Assembly: GCF_000720325.1 (NCBI RefSeq)
Contig: NZ_JOJM01000008.1
Coordinates: forward strand, 124,001-188,000
Length of the DNA stretch: 64,000 nt
Direction of reading: 5' to 3'
Source of the DNA: Streptomyces sp. NRRL B-1347
Lineage (GTDB): Bacteria > Actinomycetota > Actinomycetes > Streptomycetales > Streptomycetaceae
The position numbers and the translations under genes are program-made. This document shows, piece after piece, positions 49,283 through 58,399 of the stretch. Within the stretch, counting starts at the first letter, position 1, and every line of letters starts with the position of its first letter. The notes beneath the pieces are model-generated. The model had not been told where the DNA came from, ran no database searches, and saw only the letters and a list, made by a program, of their open reading frames with translations.

Positions 49283-51088
49283 ATGGCCGTCAACCTCGTC
49301 AATGTCGAGGCAGTCAGCAAGGTGTACGGCACCCGCGCGCTGCTCGACGGCGTCTCGCTGGGCGTCTCCGAGGGCGACCGGATCGGCGTCGTCGGGCGCA
49401 ACGGTGACGGGAAGACGACCCTCATCCGGATGCTCGCCAAGCTGGAGGAGGCCGACACCGGGCGCGTTACGCACAGCGGCGGCCTGCGCCTGGGCGTACT
49501 GACCCAGCACGACTCGCTCGACCCCGCGGCGACCGTGCGCCACGAGGTCATCGGCGACCTCGCCGACCACGAGTGGGCGGGCAACGCCAAGATCCGGGAC
49601 GTCCTCACCGGCCTCTTCGGCGGGCTCGACCTGCCGGGCTTCCCGCAGGGCCTCGACACCGTCATCGGGCCGCTGTCCGGCGGCGAGCGGCGCCGCATCG
49701 CGCTCGCCCAGCTGCTCATCGCCGAGCAGGACCTGATCGTGCTCGACGAGCCCACCAACCACCTCGACGTGGAGGGCATCTCCTGGCTCGCGCAGCACCT
49801 GCGGGAGCGCCGCTCGGCCCTCGTCTGCGTGACGCACGACCGCTGGTTCCTCGACCAGGTGTGCACCCGCATGTGGGACGTGCAGAAGGGCACGGTCTAC
49901 GAGTACGAGGGCGGCTACTCCGACTACGTCTTCGCGCGCGCCGAGCGCGAGCGCATCGCGGCCACGGAGGAGGTCAAGCGGCAGAACCTGGTCCGCAAGG
50001 AGCTGGCGTGGCTGCGCCGCGGCGCCCCGGCCCGCACCTCCAAGCCGCGCTTCCGCGTCGAGGCCGCCAACGAGCTGATCAAGGACGTGCCGCCGCCGCG
50101 CGACACCAGCGAGCTGATGAAGTTCGCCACCACCCGGCTCGGCAAGACCGTCTTCGACCTGGAGGACGTGTCCGTACAGGCCGGTCCCAAGCTGCTCCTG
50201 AAGCACCTGACGTGGCAGCTCGGCCCGGGCGACCGCATCGGCCTGGTGGGCGTGAACGGCGCGGGCAAGACCTCGCTCCTGCGAGCCATGGCGGAAGCCG
50301 CCCGCTCCGAGGGCGAGACGCAGCCCGCGGCGGGCCGCATCGCCGTCGGCAAGACCGTGAAGCTCGCCTACCTCTCCCAGGAGGTCGCCGAGCTCGACCC
50401 GGCCACGCGCGTCCTGGAGGCCGTGCAGCAGGTGCGCGAGCGCGTCGACCTCGGCAAGGGCCGGGAGATGACCGCGGGCCAGCTGTGCGAGACGTTCGGC
50501 TTCAGCAAGGAGAAGCAGTGGACGCCGGTCGGCGACCTGTCCGGCGGTGAGCGGCGCAGGCTCCAGCTCCTTCGCCTCCTGATGGACGAGCCGAACGTGC
50601 TCTTCCTCGACGAGCCCACCAACGACCTCGACATCGAGACCCTCACGCAGCTGGAGGACCTGCTCGACGGCTGGCCCGGCTCGATGATCGTGATCTCGCA
50701 CGACCGGTTCTTCGTCGAGCGGACCACGGACCGGGTGCACGCGCTGCTCGGCGACGCCACGATGCGGATGCTGCCGCGCGGCATCGACGAGTACCTGGAG
50801 CGCAGGCGGCGGATGACCGAGGCCGCGGCCCCGGCCCCCGCGGCGCGCCCCGAGCCCGAGACCAACGCGGTCTCCGCCGCCGACGCCCGCGCCGCGAAGA
50901 AGGAACTCCAGAAGATCGAGCGGCAGCTGGACAAGATCTCGGCCAAGGAGAACACCCTCCACACGCAGATCGCCGATAACGCCACAGACTTCGAGAAGGT
51001 GGCCAAACTGGACGCCGAACTGCGCGAACTCGGCAGCGAGCGTGAAGAGTTGGAAATGCGCTGGCTGGAGCTCGCGGAGAACGCGTGA
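49283..51088 (+). CDS. ABC-F family ATP-binding protein
   Basis: 601 residues. Two ABC domains: Walker A GRNGDGKTT (with Asp where Ala or Ser is usual) and GVNGAGKTS, signatures LSGGERRRIALAQ and LSGGERRRLQLLR, Walker B LIVLDEPTNHLDV and VLFLDEPTNDLDI. A charged linker lies between them, with a C-terminal coiled-coil (AAKKELQKIERQLDKISAKENTLHTQI). No membrane domain, so a ribosome-associated translation factor of the ABC-F type (EttA/Uup-like), not a transporter. ATG 49283 with AGGAG. Confidence 0.93.
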   Translation: MAVNLVNVEAVSKVYGTRALLDGVSLGVSEGDRIGVVGRNGDGKTTLIRMLAKLEEADTGRVTHSGGLRLGVLTQHDSLDPAATVRHEVIGDLADHEWAGNAKIRDVLTGLFGGLDLPGFPQGLDTVIGPLSGGERRRIALAQLLIAEQDLIVLDEPTNHLDVEGISWLAQHLRERRSALVCVTHDRWFLDQVCTRMWDVQKGTVYEYEGGYSDYVFARAERERIAATEEVKRQNLVRKELAWLRRGAPARTSKPRFRVEAANELIKDVPPPRDTSELMKFATTRLGKTVFDLEDVSVQAGPKLLLKHLTWQLGPGDRIGLVGVNGAGKTSLLRAMAEAARSEGETQPAAGRIAVGKTVKLAYLSQEVAELDPATRVLEAVQQVRERVDLGKGREMTAGQLCETFGFSKEKQWTPVGDLSGGERRRLQLLRLLMDEPNVLFLDEPTNDLDIETLTQLEDLLDGWPGSMIVISHDRFFVERTTDRVHALLGDATMRMLPRGIDEYLERRRRMTEAAAPAPAARPEPETNAVSAADARAAKKELQKIERQLDKISAKENTLHTQIADNATDFEKVAKLDAELRELGSEREELEMRWLELAENA

Positions 51089-51111
51089 GTATCGCGTAAC
51101 GGACGCATCAC

Positions 51112-51151
51112 GGGCCGGTCCTCCCTTGGGCACAGGGTCAGGACCGGTCCC
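51112..51151 (+). terminator. Terminator after the ABC-F gene
   Basis: 11-bp stem GGGCCGGTCCT against AGGACCGGTCC (one G-U) with a 17-nt loop. Confidence 0.6.
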
Positions 51152-51234
51152 GGCCATGGCTTGATTGGAGTGATAGAAAGGTCGGCCTGAGCACCACTTG
51201 GCGTGCCGAAAAATCAGTGAAGGGGGAAGCGCTG

Positions 51235-53055
51235 ATGACTCAGCCGCCCAACCAGCCGCCGCACGGCGGCTTCGGAGCTCCACAGGATCCACAGGACCCG
51301 CGGCAGTCCGGCCCGCCGCAGCCGCCGACGCCTCCCGCGGGTCCGCCGCAGTCGCCTCCCCCGGCCCCGCAGCCCGGCTACGGCTACCCGCAGCAGCCGC
51401 CCGCGCAGGCCGGCGCGTACGGCTATCCGCAGCAGCCGGGTCCGTACGGTCAGCCGCAGCAGCCCGGCTCTTACGGCCAGCCCCAGCAGCCGGGCCCGTA
51501 CGGCCAGCCCCAGCAGCCCGGCCCCTACGGCCAGCCCCAGCAGCCCGCCGGCTACGGCTTTCCGCAGCAGCAGTACCCCGGCGGCCCCGGCGGCCCGGCC
51601 ACCCCGCCGCCCGGCGGTGGCGGCGGCAAGAGCCCCTTCAAGGGCAAGACCGCGGTGATCATCGGGGCCGCCGTGGCCACCCTGCTCGTCGCGGGCGGCG
51701 CGGTCTACGCGCTCACCAGCGGCGGCGACGACGAGAAGAAGTCCGAGTCCAAGAACAAGGACCCCAAGCCCACCGCGTCCGCCCCGGTCAACCCGGGCGA
51801 CGGCAGCGGCGACGGCCACGCGGGCAAGGAGGACCTCAACGAGGGCCGCCAGGCCGGTGAGTCGAAGGTCCTCTGGTACAAGGAAGCCCCCAAGGCCCCC
51901 GGCAAGGGCGCCGACGCCCCCGGCATGTGGGTCGAGGGCAACATCGCCGTCAAGGCCGTTTACAAGGAAGTCCTCGGCTACGAGGTCGACTCGGGCAAGC
52001 CCGCCTGGCCCGCCGTCGAGCTGCCCCAGGACATCTGCGCGGCGTCCCGCCAGGTCAGCGAGGACGGCAAGGTCGTCATCGCGTACAAGGGCGGCACGAA
52101 GAGCGACGCCAAGTGCGACCAGCTCCAGGTCATCGACCTGAAGACGGGCAAGGAGGGCTGGAAGAAGCAGATCAAGGAGGAAGGTCTCTTCGACTCCACG
52201 CTCAGCATCGAGCTGACCATCACCGGCGACACCCTGATGGTCGGCCGCTCGCAGTCCGGCACCGCGTACAGCATGAGCAGCGGCGACGAGCTGTTCGTCT
52301 CCCGCAAGAAGGACGAGGGCACCTGCTTCCCGAACGGCTTCACCGGCGGTGACCGGCTGCTGCGGGCGCTGTCCTGCGGCGCCAGCACGCCCACCGAGCA
52401 CGACGAGGTCCAGGAGCTGGACCCGAAGACGGGCAAGGCCAAGTGGACGAAGAAGTTCCCCAAGGGCTGGCGGCTGAGCAAGGTCTACTCCACCACCCCG
52501 ACCGTCCTCTACCTCACCAACGAGGACAAGAAGCAGTGGAACATCACCACGCTCAAGCCGGGTAGCGACGCCACCCGCTCCGAGGTCCGCGTCAACGAGG
52601 ACTTCGCGCCCGAGTGCGGCTGGGGCGGCATCATGGTCAACGACCTGCAGGGCTGCTCGGGCGCCGTCGCCGACGACAAGTACCTGTACCTGCCGACGAA
52701 GAAGACCACCGGCGCCAACGAGATCGTCGCGATCGGCCTCAACACCGGCAAGGCGAACTGGCGCGTCAAGTCCCCGTCGGACACCTCGATGATGCCGATG
52801 AAGACCCAGGACGGTCAGCTCATCGCCTACGTCAAGCCGTCGTACACCAGCGGCGGCCAGGTCGTCTCCATCGCGCCGAGCGGCTCGCACACGCCGAAGA
52901 CGCTGCTCAAGAACCCCGAGGGGACGTCGAAGATCGAGAACGGCTTCTTCTCGAAGGCGATCGACTACGTGGACGGGCGCTTCTACATCTCCACCACGCG
53001 CCTCTCCGGCAGCGCGCAGGGCCGCGAGAAGCTGATGCTGGCCTACGGCAAGTGA
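51235..53055 (+). CDS. Membrane-anchored PQQ-like beta-propeller protein, copy 1
   Basis: 606 residues from ATG 51235 (GGGGGAAG upstream). The first 130 residues are a Pro/Gln/Gly/Tyr-rich cytoplasmic tail with three to four tandem PYGQPQQPG-type 9-residue repeats. One membrane span is AVIIGAAVATLLVAGGAVYAL (about 138-158). The extracytoplasmic part has repeated VIDLKTGKEGWKK, LDPKTGKAKWTKK and GLNTGKANWRVK blades characteristic of PQQ/YVTN-type beta-propellers, with scattered paired cysteines. Ligand and role unknown. Tandem paralogue downstream, probably one operon. Confidence 0.82.
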   Translation: MTQPPNQPPHGGFGAPQDPQDPRQSGPPQPPTPPAGPPQSPPPAPQPGYGYPQQPPAQAGAYGYPQQPGPYGQPQQPGSYGQPQQPGPYGQPQQPGPYGQPQQPAGYGFPQQQYPGGPGGPATPPPGGGGGKSPFKGKTAVIIGAAVATLLVAGGAVYALTSGGDDEKKSESKNKDPKPTASAPVNPGDGSGDGHAGKEDLNEGRQAGESKVLWYKEAPKAPGKGADAPGMWVEGNIAVKAVYKEVLGYEVDSGKPAWPAVELPQDICAASRQVSEDGKVVIAYKGGTKSDAKCDQLQVIDLKTGKEGWKKQIKEEGLFDSTLSIELTITGDTLMVGRSQSGTAYSMSSGDELFVSRKKDEGTCFPNGFTGGDRLLRALSCGASTPTEHDEVQELDPKTGKAKWTKKFPKGWRLSKVYSTTPTVLYLTNEDKKQWNITTLKPGSDATRSEVRVNEDFAPECGWGGIMVNDLQGCSGAVADDKYLYLPTKKTTGANEIVAIGLNTGKANWRVKSPSDTSMMPMKTQDGQLIAYVKPSYTSGGQVVSIAPSGSHTPKTLLKNPEGTSKIENGFFSKAIDYVDGRFYISTTRLSGSAQGREKLMLAYGK

Positions 53056-53104
53056 CCCTCCCCACCTCTTGGTTCCCCTTCCGTCCCCCCAAGGAAAAGA
53101 CGTC

Positions 53105-55057
53105 ATGACTCAGCCGCCCCAGCCGCCCAACGAGCCCCCGCAGGGCGGGTTCGGCGCCCCGCAGGATCCGCCGTCCGGCGGTTTCGGCGCGCCCCAGGAC
53201 CCCCAGCAGGGAGGTTTCGGCAAGGCCCCGGAGCCGGGCTACGGCTACCCGCAGGCACCGGGCACCCCGCCGCCGCCCCCGCAGGGCCAGCCCCAGGCGC
53301 CGTACGGCTACCCGCAGGCGCCCCAGGCCCCGCAGACCCCGCCCCCCGCCGCCCCGCCGCAGGCACCGCCCGCCCCGCCGGCGTACGGCCAGCCCGCGGC
53401 TCCCGCGTACGGCCAGCCCGCGGCCCCCGCGTACGGCCAGCCCGCCACGCCCGCCTACGGCCAGCAGCCCGCCTACGGTCAGCAGCCGGGCCAGGGCTAC
53501 CCCGGCCAGCCGCAGTACGGCTACCCGCAGCCGCCCACCGTGTCGATGCAGCCGCAGCCCGCGGGCCCCGGCGGCCCGGGCGGTGCCAACGGCAAGAAGA
53601 AGCAGATGACGATCATCGTCGCGGCGGTCGCCGCGATCGCGCTGATCGTCGGCGGCGGCGTGATCTACGCGTCCACGAAGAAGGACGACGACAAGAGCAG
53701 CAGCGCCAAGAAGGACGGCGGCAAGGACGGCAAGGACGGCAAGGGCGGCGACAAGAAGGAGCTGCCCTCCGGCGGCCCCGCCAAGGAGAAGGCCCCGGCG
53801 AACACCAGCGCCAAGGTGGCCTTCCAGGTCCCCGCGCCCGCCGTGCCCAAGGACGACGTGTGGAGCGTCGAGGGCTCCTGGCTGACCGACGACGCCGTCG
53901 TCAAGTCCGGCTACCAGGGCAAGGACAAGGACCACGCCCTGATCGCGTACGACCCCTCCTCCGGCAAGGAGAAGTGGTCGATCCCGCTCACCGGCGAGAC
54001 CTGCGCGGTCTCCAAGGAGATCACCAAGGACGGCATCACCGCCGTCGTCGCCAAGGACGCCAAGGCCTCCAAGGCGAACAAGTACCCGGACTGCAGCCAG
54101 GTCTCCGCGATCAACCTGAAGACCGGCAAGAAGCTGTGGACCAAGGACGTCACCAACAGCGGCATGAAGGTGGAGTTCGAGGAGATCACCCTCTCCGGCT
54201 CCACCATCGCCGCGGGCTCCGGCACCGGCGGCACCGGCGCCGCCTGGGACCTCTCCGGCAAGCTCCTGTGGAAGCCGCAGATCGGCGACAAGTGCAAGGA
54301 CGTCGGCTACGCGGGCGGCGACCAGCTCGTCGCGGTCCGCAAGTGCGGTGACTACGACGACCCCAAGCTCAAGATCCAGCTCCTCGACCCCAAGACGGGC
54401 GACGACAAGTGGAGCTACCCGCTGGCCGCGGGCATCGACAACGCCAAGATCATCTCGACCAACCCGGTCGTCTTCGGCCAGGACACCGAGGAGATCACGG
54501 CGAGCGGCGCCACCGACGTCTTCTCGCTGAGCAACAGCGGCAAGCTGCGCGCCCGCATCAAGCTGGAGGACGGCAAGTACTCCCACGACTGCGACGTCAA
54601 CAAGGTCTACAGCTGCAAGGCGATCGTCGTCGGCAACGACAAGCTGTACGTGCCCACGCGCCAGCACGACGCGGGCGGCTCCGGCTACGGCTTCACCAAC
54701 GAGATCATCGGTTTCTCCCTGGCCACGGGCAAGACCACCGGTGACCGCGCGGACGCGGGCAAGGACGGCGAGATGTTCCCGCTGCGCATGGACGGCGGCA
54801 ACCTCCTCGGGTACAAGGGCGGCGGCTACAACAAGGGCGCCAAGGTCGTCTCGCTCGACGGCAAGTCGATGAAGGAGACCACGCTCCTGGAGACGCCCGC
54901 GACCGAATCGGTCAGCAGCGCCATCAGCGGCATGGTGCCCAAGTCCAACGAGGTCCTGTACGGCAACGGCCACCTGTTCATGGGCAAGGAGCTGATCAGC
55001 AAGCCGTACTCCAAGGACGACAAGGAGTACATCGCGCTGGGCTTCACCACGGGATGA
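53105..55057 (+). CDS. Membrane-anchored PQQ-like beta-propeller protein, copy 2
   Basis: 650 residues from ATG 53105, 49 bp after copy 1. Same plan: disordered N-terminal tail with FGAPQDP repeats and AYGQPAAP repeats (AYGQPAAPAYGQPAAPAYGQ), one span (MTIIVAAVAAIALIVGGGVIYAS, about 174-196), a Lys/Asp/Gly-rich linker, and a propeller domain with AYDPSSGKEKWSIPL, INLKTGKKLWTK and LDPKTGDDKWSYPL blades. The two genes are an old tandem duplication. The highly charged linker and tail differ most. Confidence 0.82.
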   Translation: MTQPPQPPNEPPQGGFGAPQDPPSGGFGAPQDPQQGGFGKAPEPGYGYPQAPGTPPPPPQGQPQAPYGYPQAPQAPQTPPPAAPPQAPPAPPAYGQPAAPAYGQPAAPAYGQPATPAYGQQPAYGQQPGQGYPGQPQYGYPQPPTVSMQPQPAGPGGPGGANGKKKQMTIIVAAVAAIALIVGGGVIYASTKKDDDKSSSAKKDGGKDGKDGKGGDKKELPSGGPAKEKAPANTSAKVAFQVPAPAVPKDDVWSVEGSWLTDDAVVKSGYQGKDKDHALIAYDPSSGKEKWSIPLTGETCAVSKEITKDGITAVVAKDAKASKANKYPDCSQVSAINLKTGKKLWTKDVTNSGMKVEFEEITLSGSTIAAGSGTGGTGAAWDLSGKLLWKPQIGDKCKDVGYAGGDQLVAVRKCGDYDDPKLKIQLLDPKTGDDKWSYPLAAGIDNAKIISTNPVVFGQDTEEITASGATDVFSLSNSGKLRARIKLEDGKYSHDCDVNKVYSCKAIVVGNDKLYVPTRQHDAGGSGYGFTNEIIGFSLATGKTTGDRADAGKDGEMFPLRMDGGNLLGYKGGGYNKGAKVVSLDGKSMKETTLLETPATESVSSAISGMVPKSNEVLYGNGHLFMGKELISKPYSKDDKEYIALGFTTG

Positions 55058-55098
55058 CCGGCGCCTGACCGGATCGGCACCGGTCACGCACCGCCACC

Positions 55099-55130
55099 AA
55101 CGGCCCCGGACCGCACGGTCCGGGGCCGTT
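55099..55130 (+). terminator. Terminator after the beta-propeller pair
   Basis: Perfect 14-bp stem AACGGCCCCGGACC/GGTCCGGGGCCGTT with a GCAC loop. Confidence 0.8.
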
Positions 55131-55335
55131 CCCGTCTCCGGGGCCGTTCACTCTCCGTACTTCCGTACTGCCGCTACCCCAAAGGCAGTGATTTCGGCAT
55201 CCAGGGCTGCATCTGGACGGTAGGGGCAGCGCAACGTCGAACAAGCGTGTAGCTTCCGGGGGATGGAGGGCCGGGGCCCCGGGTCCGTGGGGGGACCAGT
55301 GGGGGAATCCGTGGGGGACATTGGGGGGTAGCTCG

Positions 55336-56043
55336 ATGGGTGTGCGGCTCATGGTGGTCGACGACCACCGACTGCTCGCCGAGGCGCTCGCCTCGGCGCT
55401 CAAGCTGCGCGGGCACCGGGTGCTGGCCGCGGCCGCGCCCGCCGCGGGCGCGGCCGAGCTGGTCATCAGCAGGGCTCCCGAGGTGTGCCTCCTTGGCACG
55501 GCGACGCCCGCTGAGCCGGGCATGTTCGACCCCGTGGTCAAGATCAAGCGGGAGCGTCCGCAGGTGGCCGTGGTGGTGCTCGGGCCCGTGCCGTCACCGC
55601 GCGGCATCGCGGCGGCCTTCGCCTCCGGCGCGTCCGGGTACGTGCGGCACGACGAGCGCATCGAAGGAGTCGAGCGCGCCATCATGAAGGCGCGCGCCGG
55701 TGAGGCCGCCGTCGCGCCTCAATTGCTCCAAGGCGCCTTCAGCGAGCTGCTCAACCCCGCGGCGCAGCCCGACGACGAGGGGCAGCGGCTCCTCCAGATG
55801 CTCACGCCGCGTGAGGTCGAGGTGCTCGTGCGGGTCGCGGACGGTGAGGACACGCGGCTCATCGCGGCGGGCATGGGGATCGCGCCCAGCACGGCGCGCA
55901 CGCATGTGCAGCGGGTGCTGATGAAGCTGGGCGTGGGCTCCCGCCTGGAGGCGGCGGCCCTCGCCGCCCGCACGGGCCTCCTGGACCGCGCGGAGCGCCC
56001 CGCCTCGGGCGGCCGCGTGAACAACTCGGGCACGCCCCAGTAG
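55336..56043 (+). CDS. Orphan LuxR/NarL-type response regulator with degenerate receiver
   Basis: 235 residues. The receiver begins VRLMVVDDHRLLAEAL (acidic pocket Asp-Asp present). The strand that should carry the phosphorylated Asp reads EVCLLGTATPAEPG, a glycine in its place. The Thr/Ser position reads VVVLGPV and the Lys position SGYVRHDE. All key residues for phosphorylation are thus lost. The C-terminal NarL-type HTH is intact: LTPREVEVLVRVADGEDTRLIAAGMGIAPSTARTHVQRVLMKLGVGSRLEAAALA. No kinase nearby. Probably works without phosphorylation, perhaps by ligand or protein binding. Confidence 0.88.
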   Translation: MGVRLMVVDDHRLLAEALASALKLRGHRVLAAAAPAAGAAELVISRAPEVCLLGTATPAEPGMFDPVVKIKRERPQVAVVVLGPVPSPRGIAAAFASGASGYVRHDERIEGVERAIMKARAGEAAVAPQLLQGAFSELLNPAAQPDDEGQRLLQMLTPREVEVLVRVADGEDTRLIAAGMGIAPSTARTHVQRVLMKLGVGSRLEAAALAARTGLLDRAERPASGGRVNNSGTPQ

Positions 56044-56101
56044 CCCCCACAGCCCTCCGTGGCCCGGCCCTCATCGGCCTCCGCGCCGAAGAGCGGGGGT
56101 A

Positions 56102-56145
56102 CGGGGGCGGCAGCCCCCGGATCGGGAAGGGGCGGGTCAGGGGCG
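56102..56145 (+). repeat. Intergenic repeat type A relative with hairpin, copy
   Basis: Hairpin CGGGGGC-GGCA-GCCCCCG (56102-56119), then 24 bases (56122-56145) identical to 61651-61674. Acts as terminator between the regulator and the small membrane protein gene. Confidence 0.6.
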
Positions 56146-56156
56146 TCCCACGCGGG

Positions 56157-56429
56157 TCAGTCCTCCCGGACAGGGGGCGGCGTGGGCCGGAGCCACAGCC
56201 AGGTGAGGAAGAAGAGGCCCAGGGCGAGCATGCCCAGGCCGGTCCAGAGGTTGATGTTGATGCCCTCGGCCTTGTCGAGGTCGGCGTCGGACGCCGTGAT
56301 CCCCGCGATCGTCACGATCACGCCGTACACGACGAACAGGCCCCCGATGATCCGCCGGATGTCGAAGAGCCGCGCGGCCGTCGCGGACTTCCGCTCCAGG
56401 TCGGAGACTTCCTTCTGCAGGTCGGACAT
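56157..56429 (-). CDS. Small membrane protein next to symporter
   Basis: 90 residues. A helical start (SDLQKEVSDLERKSATAARLFDIRR) precedes two membrane spans: IIGGLFVVYGVIVTIAGIT and LWTGLGMLALGLFFLTWLWL. It is 18 bp downstream of the SSS symporter on the same strand, as in many actinobacteria, so it may be an accessory subunit. No enzyme motif. Confidence 0.78.
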   Translation of the reverse strand: MSDLQKEVSDLERKSATAARLFDIRRIIGGLFVVYGVIVTIAGITASDADLDKAEGININLWTGLGMLALGLFFLTWLWLRPTPPPVRED

Positions 56430-56447
56430 GATGGCTTGGCCCTCCGG

Positions 56448-58133
56448 TCAGAACGAGTAGGGGACGTAGCAGGCCGCGGCGAGGACCACCGCGCCCCAGC
56501 CGAGCAGCGCGGGCCTGCGGTACCAGGCGGAGTCGCCGGGCTCGGCGCCGTCGTCCTCCAGACCGGGCGACGCCGTGCCGTACACGAGCCCCGCAAGGTC
56601 GGCCTCGGGCTTCGGCGCGGTGAAGAACGTGACCGCCACCATCACCACCGCACCGGCGACGAAGCCGACGATCGCGGAGACGAAGTTGGCGCCCTGGTCG
56701 GTGGGGATGTCGACGACCCCCTGCTTGTAGATCCAGAAGTAGTTGAGCATCGCGGCGGTGGTGCCCGCGAGCAGCCCCCACACACCGGATTGCATGGAGG
56801 CCCGCTTCCAGAACATGCCGATGATGAAGACCACGAACATCGGGACGTTGAAGAAGGAGAACAGCGTCTGGAGGTAGCCCATGATGTTGGAGAAGGACGA
56901 GGCGATGAAGGCCGTGCCGATCGAGGCGAGCACGCCGATCGCGGTGATGAGGCGGCCGAACTTCAAGTAGTAGCCGTCCTCGCGGCCCTTGACCACGTAC
57001 CGCGCCCAGATGTCGTACGTGAACACGGTGTTGAAGGAGGACACGTTGGCCGCCATGCCCGCCATGAACGCGGCGAGCAGACCGGTGACCGCGATGCCGA
57101 GCACGCCGTTGGGCAGCAACTCCTGCATCAGGTAGGGGATCGCGTCGTTGTAGGTGAGGTCCGAGCCCGCCGTGCCGATCTTCGGGACGAGCACCGCCGC
57201 GATGAGCCCCGGCAGCATCACCAGGAACACGATGAACATCTTCGGGAACGCGGCGATCAGCGGGGTGCGCTGCGCGGCCGAGAGGTTCTTCGCGGACAGG
57301 GCCCGCTGCACCTCGGCGAAGTTCGTCGTCCAGTAGCCGAAGGAGAGCACGAAGCCGAGGCCCAGGATGATGGTGAGCCAGTTGGCGCCCAGCGGATTGG
57401 GGTCGCCGATGCCGGTGCCGCTCCAGGCGGTGAGGAAGTTGTCGCCGTGTTGCTTCTCCAGGTTGCCGCTCAGGCCGTCCCAGCCGCCGACCTTCTTCAT
57501 GCCGATGACGCAGATCGGGATGAGCGCGGCGAGGATGACGAAGAACTGCAGCACCTCGTTGTAGATCGCCGAGGACAGGCCGCCGATGGTGATGTACGCG
57601 AGCACGAAGATCCCGGCGACCACGATCGCCACCCACTGCGGCCAGCCGAGCAGCGCCTCCACGACGATCGACAGGGCGTAGAGGTTCACGCCCGCGATGA
57701 GGATCGCGGCGAAGGCGAAGAGCGCCGAGCTGAGCAGATGGGCCGACCTGTCGAAGCGCTGGAGCAGGAACTCGGGGACGGAGCGCACCTTCGAGCGGTA
57801 GTAGAACGGCATCATCACCAGGCCCAGGAAGACCATGGCGGGGATGGCGCCGATCCAGTACCAGTGCACGACGGCGACGCCGTACTGCGCGCCGGTCGCC
57901 GCCATGCCGAGGATCTCGGTGGCGCCGAGGTTGGCGGCGACGAAGGCGAGGCCGGTCACCCAGGCGGGCAGCGAGCGGCCGGACAGGAAGAAGTCGAGGC
58001 TGGTCCGCACCGAGCGCCGGGCGGCGAACCCGATACCGAGGACGACCGCGAAGTAGAGGGCGAGGATGACGTAGTCGAGGCCGTTGACGGGCAGCCGGAG
58101 CCCCTCGGCCAGGGTGTGGGTGGGTGCAGGCAT
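56448..58133 (-). CDS. Sodium:solute symporter (SSS), probable galactose transporter
   Basis: 561 residues with about 13-14 membrane spans, e.g. LDYVILALYFAVVLGIGFAARR at the start. SSS signatures include LAFVAANLGATEILGMAATGAQYG, the sodium-binding ILIAGVNLYALSIVVEALLG region, ITIGGLSSAIYNEVLQFFVI, and GLLAAFMAGMAANVSSFNTVFTYDIW. The group closest in appearance is vSGLT/SglT-like sugar symporters. Divergent from galTEK with 265 bp between them. This context points to galactose (or a galactoside) uptake. ATG 58133. Confidence 0.85.
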   Translation of the reverse strand: MPAPTHTLAEGLRLPVNGLDYVILALYFAVVLGIGFAARRSVRTSLDFFLSGRSLPAWVTGLAFVAANLGATEILGMAATGAQYGVAVVHWYWIGAIPAMVFLGLVMMPFYYRSKVRSVPEFLLQRFDRSAHLLSSALFAFAAILIAGVNLYALSIVVEALLGWPQWVAIVVAGIFVLAYITIGGLSSAIYNEVLQFFVILAALIPICVIGMKKVGGWDGLSGNLEKQHGDNFLTAWSGTGIGDPNPLGANWLTIILGLGFVLSFGYWTTNFAEVQRALSAKNLSAAQRTPLIAAFPKMFIVFLVMLPGLIAAVLVPKIGTAGSDLTYNDAIPYLMQELLPNGVLGIAVTGLLAAFMAGMAANVSSFNTVFTYDIWARYVVKGREDGYYLKFGRLITAIGVLASIGTAFIASSFSNIMGYLQTLFSFFNVPMFVVFIIGMFWKRASMQSGVWGLLAGTTAAMLNYFWIYKQGVVDIPTDQGANFVSAIVGFVAGAVVMVAVTFFTAPKPEADLAGLVYGTASPGLEDDGAEPGDSAWYRRPALLGWGAVVLAAACYVPYSF

Positions 58134-58399
58134 AGAGAACTCCGGGGACGTCCGAGAACTCGCTTCGTCGCGCGGACTGACGCGAACTGATCAGACGGGA
58201 ACCTACGCCGCCCGCTTCAGGAAGTGAACAGTTCTGTTGATGTTCTTTGTTTGATTGTGATCGAGCCCGGGTGTGCGCCAGGTTTGCGTGATTACGGAGG
58301 GTGCGAGGCGTGCGCACCGGCGGTGGGCATTGACGCGGCTGTTGGCTTGTGATTTGTTATGTTCGGTTCTGTTGGCGGGCGGGATGAGGAGCCCCACAC
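58134..58399. promoter_or_regulatory. Divergent gal promoter region
   Basis: Two T-rich clusters stand out: 58226-58262 near the symporter and 58338-58376 near galT. The 9-mer GTTCTGTTG occurs in each (58231-58239 and 58366-58374), and TTGTGAT or a close form occurs in both. TTGACG (58330-58335) is a possible -35 for galT. The pattern suggests a shared galactose-responsive repressor. Confidence 0.5.

Noticed and set aside
51430..51550. CRISPR-like short tandem repeats
   Set aside because: The 27-bp repeats lie in frame inside a coding sequence and encode PYGQPQQPG peptide repeats. No spacers.
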